A DNA stretch of 64,000 bases from Balneatrix alpica DSM 16621. Lineage in GTDB: Bacteria; Pseudomonadota; Gammaproteobacteria; Pseudomonadales; Balneatricaceae. The notes beneath the pieces were generated by a model. It was not told the DNA's origin and did not search any database. It saw nothing but the letters and a program-made list of their open reading frames with translations. Shown here piece after piece: positions 60,441 through 64,000 of the stretch; positions within the stretch are counted from its first letter, which is position 1; the number at the start of each line of letters is the position of its first letter. The stretch spans positions 62,001 through 126,000 of the forward strand of contig NZ_KK211041.1 in the NCBI RefSeq assembly GCF_000619885.1. Reading direction: 5' to 3'. A program made the position numbers and the translations under genes.

Positions 60441-61270
60441 TGGAGGTTGTGTCCACTACCCTGCGCCAAACGGTCGGGCCTGGGCGCTGGCAGCATTATC
60501 AGCGTTGTTTGAGCGGTATTGTGCAGCGTGAACTGTGGCGCTTTATCAATCAGAAAAGCCGTTTCTTCAGCGCCCTGGTACGGCCTTTGTTATGGCTGCT
60601 GGTATTTGCTGCCGGTTTTCGCGCCGCCCTGGGGGTGTCGATTATGCCGCCCTATAGCACTTACATCCCCTATGAGGTGTATATCGTGCCGGGTCTGTGC
60701 TGCATGATTCTGCTGTTTAATGCCATGCAGAGTAGCCTGTCGATGGTGTATGACCGCGAGATGGGCAGCATGAAATTGTTGTTGATCAGCCCCTTGCCGC
60801 GCTGGTTCTTGCTGTTGGCAAAGATGCTGGCGGTGTCGCTGGTGTCCTTGCTGCAGGTGTACACCTTTTTGCTGCTGGCCTGGCTCTATGGCATTGAACC
60901 GCCCTGGTGGGGTTGGTTGCAGGCCTTACCGGTGCTATTGCTGGCCTCCTGGCTGCTGACCGCGCTGGGGCTGTTTATGGCCAGCCATATCAAGCAGCTG
61001 GAGAACTTTGCCGGGGTGATGAACTTTGTCATCTTCCCGATGTTTTTCCTGTCGTCGGCACTCTATCCCCTGTGGAAAATGCAGGAAGCCTCGTTGTGGC
61101 TGTATTGGCTGTGCCAGCTTAACCCCTTTACCCATGCGGTGGAGGCGGTGCGTTTTGCCCTCTACCTGCAATGGCAGTGGCAGGCACTGGCGATCACCGC
61201 GAGTCTGGCACTGTTGCTTGGTGGGTTGGCCTTGTGGAGTTTTCAGCCGCTGCGAGTAGTGGGGCGTTGA
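60440..61270 (+). CDS. ABC transporter permease, PQQ alcohol system (PedC-like)
   Basis: 276 residues from the ATG at 60440, which overlaps the ATPase stop and has AGGAG upstream. Six membrane segments of the ABC-2 type: FFSALVRPLLWLLVFAAGF, VPGLCCMILLFNAMQSSLSMVYDREMGSMKLLLISPLPRWFLLLAKMLAVSL, and the late MNFVIFPMFFLSSALYPLWKM. ABC-2 permeases are usually exporters, so this system probably moves something outward; phenylethanol-related substrates were suggested for PedC in Pseudomonas putida. The substrate here is unknown. Confidence 0.87.
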   Translation: MEVVSTTLRQTVGPGRWQHYQRCLSGIVQRELWRFINQKSRFFSALVRPLLWLLVFAAGFRAALGVSIMPPYSTYIPYEVYIVPGLCCMILLFNAMQSSLSMVYDREMGSMKLLLISPLPRWFLLLAKMLAVSLVSLLQVYTFLLLAWLYGIEPPWWGWLQALPVLLLASWLLTALGLFMASHIKQLENFAGVMNFVIFPMFFLSSALYPLWKMQEASLWLYWLCQLNPFTHAVEAVRFALYLQWQWQALAITASLALLLGGLALWSFQPLRVVGR

Positions 61271-61357
61271 CTGGCCTGTGCATCGCTAAAATTACGACTT
61301 TAGTACTGCTTTTTTCGTGGCGAAGTAGCATGGCGCATCCTGGCTGACGGGGGTCTA

Positions 61358-62020
61358 ATGCAGGAATCGCACTGTTGTTCCACTGGAGTTTGCTCTATGT
61401 TGTCACTCAACCTCGGTGGTAAGGTGCAAGGCGTTAACCCTCGCCTTGGCACCCTTGCGCTTACCCAAGTAACCCGACAACTGCTGGTTTTACTTTGGGG
61501 AGCTTTGGCCTGTTCTGCCAGCTGGGCGGAGCAGGCCCTCTTTTCTGCCCAGGGCTATCGCCTGGAACATTACCGCAGTCCTACCCCGTTACAACATGAG
61601 CAGGCTCAGGTACTGGATACCCAGGCCCTGCAACAGCTGTTGCTGGCGCAGCCCCATAGCCTGTTGATTAACGTACTCCCGCTGAGTTATCAGCATGGCC
61701 GCTTTATCGAAGATCAACCGGTGCAGCAATTGCCGGGCAGCTACTGGCTACCCAATGTTGGCAAGGGGCAGCTGAGTGACGATTGGCTGGCCTATTTACA
61801 ACAGCATCTCCAGCAGTGGCAGGCACAGCAGCCGGGCGCACCCCTGGTGTTCTATTGCCGTTCCGACTGCTGGCACTCCTGGAATGCCGCTAAGCGTGCG
61901 GCGGAGTTGGGCTTTGCGCCCTTGTACTGGTACCGCGATGGCGTGGATGCCTGGCAACAGGCAGGCCTGCCGCTAGACCAAGGTCGTCCTGAAGCCAAGC
62001 CGGAGACTCAGGCACAATAA
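61358..62020 (+). CDS. PQQ-associated 'CXXCW motif' rhodanese-like protein
   Basis: 220 residues. A hydrophobic segment ([19 protein letters not shown], about 39-57) is the signal peptide; the start may also be the ATG at 61397. The mature part resembles a rhodanese-type domain and ends with [21 protein letters not shown], the hallmark of the family called CXXCW-motif protein; in this copy three residues separate the cysteines. A periplasmic redox or sulfur-handling role is possible, which is interesting beside the SoxYZ-like carrier. It is 87 bp after the permease gene. Confidence 0.83.
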   Translation: MQESHCCSTGVCSMLSLNLGGKVQGVNPRLGTLALTQVTRQLLVLLWGALACSASWAEQALFSAQGYRLEHYRSPTPLQHEQAQVLDTQALQQLLLAQPHSLLINVLPLSYQHGRFIEDQPVQQLPGSYWLPNVGKGQLSDDWLAYLQQHLQQWQAQQPGAPLVFYCRSDCWHSWNAAKRAAELGFAPLYWYRDGVDAWQQAGLPLDQGRPEAKPETQAQ

Positions 62021-62105
62021 GGCTAATGCAGCACAGTCGGCTAATCGGCTGGTTGAAAACAACAATAAAACAGGGGCCACGCATGACGTGACCGAGGAGC
62101 CGAGA

Positions 62106-62774
62106 ATGTACAAAATCCTGATTGCGGATGATCACCCCTTATTTCGTGAGGCGATCCAGAGCGTGATTGAGTCCTGCTTTGCAGGCGCTGAGATTCACAC
62201 CACCGATACCCTGGAGGCCACCCTGGAGCTGACCCAGCAAGAAGAAGACCTGGATCTGATTCTGCTGGATTTGAACATGCCGGGCATGAATGGCCTGCAG
62301 GGGCTGATCAGCTTGCGTAATACGGTGCCGACCATTCCGGTGGTGATTGTCTCGGCGGAAGAGAGCAAGCAGGTCGTGCTACAGGCGATTACCTCCGGTG
62401 CGATCGGCTTTATTACCAAGTCCTCCCCGCGCCAGAAAATGGCTGAAGCCCTGCAGCAGATTGTCGAGGGCAATGTCTATCTGCCATCGGATATTATCCG
62501 TGCCAATGCGCGGGAAGGCCGCCGTCATGGCCAGCAGGAGGAATACCAACTGCCGCCGGAGCTGCTGGAGACCCTGACCCGCCGCCAACTCTTGGTGCTG
62601 GAGCGGATGTCGAAGGGGGAGTCGAACAAGCAGATTGCCTACAATCTCAATATTGCCGAAACCACGGTAAAGGCTCATGTGTCCGCGATTTTACGCAAGC
62701 TCAATGTACATAACCGTATTCAGGCGGTGCTCTCCACCGGCAGTATTGATTTTGCGCTGTACCTGCGCCGCTAG
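62106..62774 (+). CDS. LuxR/NarL-type response regulator of PQQ alcohol oxidation
   Basis: 222 residues from the ATG at 62106 (GAGGAG upstream). The receiver domain has the phosphorylation site Asp55 (LLDLNMPG), Ser83 and Lys105 (GFITKSS). The C-terminal LuxR helix-turn-helix is [43 protein letters not shown] (about 157-198). It resembles AgmR/ErbR/PedR-type regulators that turn on PQQ dehydrogenase genes. Its 3' end overlaps that of a convergent hybrid kinase gene by 4 bp, a likely partner. Confidence 0.9.
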   Translation: MYKILIADDHPLFREAIQSVIESCFAGAEIHTTDTLEATLELTQQEEDLDLILLDLNMPGMNGLQGLISLRNTVPTIPVVIVSAEESKQVVLQAITSGAIGFITKSSPRQKMAEALQQIVEGNVYLPSDIIRANAREGRRHGQQEEYQLPPELLETLTRRQLLVLERMSKGESNKQIAYNLNIAETTVKAHVSAILRKLNVHNRIQAVLSTGSIDFALYLRR

Positions 62775-64000
62775 GTGGATGCTGGGGCCGGTTGCTCCAG
62801 GAGATGGATCAGGCTCAGTTTGAGCTTGAGCGGCTTCACCGGCTTGTGCAGCAAACGATAGCCCTGGGTGCGAATCTGCTCTTTCAATTCCTGGCTGTGG
62901 TTGGCGGTAATCATTAATACCGGCAGGGCACAGCCGAGCTGCTGCTGAATCAAGCTGACGGCATCCAGTCCCTGTTCACCATGGTCGAGGTGATAGTCGG
63001 CAATCAACAGCTGTGGCTGCTGGCCCCGTCCTTTCGCCAGCAGTTCTGCAGCACTCAGGCCCCAACAGAGTTCTACCCCCCAACCACTGAGTAACTGCTG
63101 CATGGCGGTGCAGATGGTTTGATCATTGTCCACCAGCCATATCCGTGCCCCGCTCAGGCGCTCGTTATCGGGTTGCGGTAAGTGTTGCTGAGGGCTAAGG
63201 GCAGCCTGCTGGCCAACAGGTACCTCGACCGCAAAGGTTGAGCCACGACCCAGTTGCGAGTGCACACTAATGCGGTGCCCCAGTACTTTGCTGATCTTGT
63301 CGACGATGGCGAGGCCTAATCCCAGCCCTTTATCCTGACCGTTCTGTGGCCGCTGCAGGCGTTCAAATTCATGGAAAATGTCCTGCAGTTTGTGGGCCGG
63401 AATACCGAGGCCGCTATCCCATACCTCAATACGAATGGCGTCAGGCAGGCGGCGGCAGCCAAGTAAGACCCGCCCCGTCGGGGTATAGCGCAGGGCGTTG
63501 CTTAACAGGTTGCGCAGGATGCGTGCTAATAGCTGGGAATCGGTACGGACAATGGCGGAGCAGGGGACAAAGTGCAGGCGTAGCCCTTGCTGCTGGGCCA
63601 GGTGCTGGTATTCGTGGGCAAGGTGATCCAGCAGTTCACTGAGATGAAAATGGGTGATGTCAGCTTTGACCACCCCGGCATCCAGTTTGGAGATATCCAC
63701 CAGGGAGCCGAGCAGGGACTCGACATCCTCCAGGGCATTGCTGGTGGAGTGCACCAGCGGACGCAGCTCCTCGGCCAGGTTTTTTTCCGCCAGGGCACCG
63801 GTAAACAGGCGCGCCGCATTCAGGGGTTGCAGCAGGTCATGGCTGACTGCGGCGAGAAACTTGGTCTTGGACTGGTTCGCCTGCTCGGCGGCGCGGGTGG
63901 CATCGCGTAGCCGGACTTCCGCCTCGGCACGCTCATGGATTTCCTGACGGAGTTGCTGGTTGAGGGTGGTCAGCTCGGCGGTGCGTTCCTTCACCCGTTG
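62771..64000 (-). CDS. hybrid sensor histidine kinase, C-terminal part
   Basis: The frame is open to the right edge, so the N-terminal sensor part lies outside. Visible from the edge: a coiled coil ([39 protein letters not shown]), the phospho-acceptor HisKA motif [19 protein letters not shown], ATPase motifs ([34 protein letters not shown]) and a C-terminal receiver with the acceptor Asp in LLIADYHLD. This is the PedS2/ExaD-like or NahK-like arrangement. It is convergent with the LuxR gene and probably phosphorylates it (inference from position). Confidence 0.88.
   Translation of the reverse strand, partial: QRVKERTAELTTLNQQLRQEIHERAEAEVRLRDATRAAEQANQSKTKFLAAVSHDLLQPLNAARLFTGALAEKNLAEELRPLVHSTSNALEDVESLLGSLVDISKLDAGVVKADITHFHLSELLDHLAHEYQHLAQQQGLRLHFVPCSAIVRTDSQLLARILRNLLSNALRYTPTGRVLLGCRRLPDAIRIEVWDSGLGIPAHKLQDIFHEFERLQRPQNGQDKGLGLGLAIVDKISKVLGHRISVHSQLGRGSTFAVEVPVGQQAALSPQQHLPQPDNERLSGARIWLVDNDQTICTAMQQLLSGWGVELCWGLSAAELLAKGRGQQPQLLIADYHLDHGEQGLDAVSLIQQQLGCALPVLMITANHSQELKEQIRTQGYRLLHKPVKPLKLKLSLIHLLEQPAPAST

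Noticed and set aside
1-64000. CRISPR arrays, rRNA or tRNA genes, prophage structural genes
   Set aside because: No regularly spaced direct repeats of CRISPR type, no rRNA segments, no tRNA cloverleaf sequence and no phage genes were seen on reading.

Overview
The window is chromosomal DNA of a free-living, facultatively anaerobic gammaproteobacterium, probably from the Pseudomonadales/Oceanospirillales side. The evidence is the family content: Pseudomonas-like bauA/mmsA, a single-subunit nitrite/sulfite-reductase-type CysI with its DUF934 partner, a Ped/Exa-type PQQ alcohol oxidation cluster, and UbiU whose cluster cysteines sit at the E. coli residue numbers. Core genes are GC-rich. Two stretches (about 1.2-2.1 kb and 40.0-43.6 kb) are clearly AT-rich and look acquired. 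I see no rRNA, tRNA or CRISPR array.

Layout. 0-6 kb: the end of a TRAP permease gene, a field of degenerate palindromic repeats, an orphan AT-rich membrane protein, then a LysR regulator divergent from beta-alanine catabolism (bauA-mmsA). 6-17 kb: a GAF-GAF-PAS-GGDEF protein, a TetR/metallo-beta-lactamase-fold pair with two operator-like sites between them, a ModA-like binding protein, an RND efflux pair whose permease gene is frameshifted by a third copy of a 7-bp repeat, and an AraC/EamA pair. 17-23 kb: a complete rbsDACBKR operon with a perfect 20-bp palindromic operator. 23-29 kb: an anaerobic block: ubiU-ubiV, ubiT, and a class III ribonucleotide reductase operon. There the large NrdD subunit stops after its zinc motif, and the glycyl-radical domain is a separate 57-residue gene placed between nrdD and nrdG.

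30-40 kb: narK, a solute-binding-like protein, add-ushA purine nucleoside salvage, a PP2C phosphatase-Ser/Thr kinase fusion, an Azospirillum-type indolepyruvate decarboxylase and an HD hydrolase. Near-perfect FNR/Anr boxes lie before ubiUV, between ubiT and nrdD, before narK and before the kinase, tying these units into one oxygen-controlled set. 40-43.6 kb: an accessory island with small unknown genes, a complete IS481-family element inserted at the edge of an integron attC-like site, a DUF1330 gene and a RelE/Phd toxin-antitoxin pair. No integrase is visible.

43.6-50 kb: assimilatory sulfate reduction, cysND with a flavodoxin gene divergent from cysI-DUF934-cysH. There is no cysC and CysH is the Fe-S APS-reductase type, so sulfate goes to APS, sulfite and sulfide. 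50-64 kb: a phytase-like secreted esterase, then a large PQQ alcohol-oxidation system in two divergent arms. The leftward arm has a cupredoxin-like protein, cytochrome c550, a MoxJ-like binding protein, a SoxYZ-like carrier, a metallohydrolase and a quinoprotein dehydrogenase with the extra Asp typical of lanthanide enzymes. The rightward arm has a binding protein, a beta-propeller, an ABC ATPase and permease, a CXXCW-family protein and a LuxR regulator. A hybrid histidine kinase runs off the right edge.
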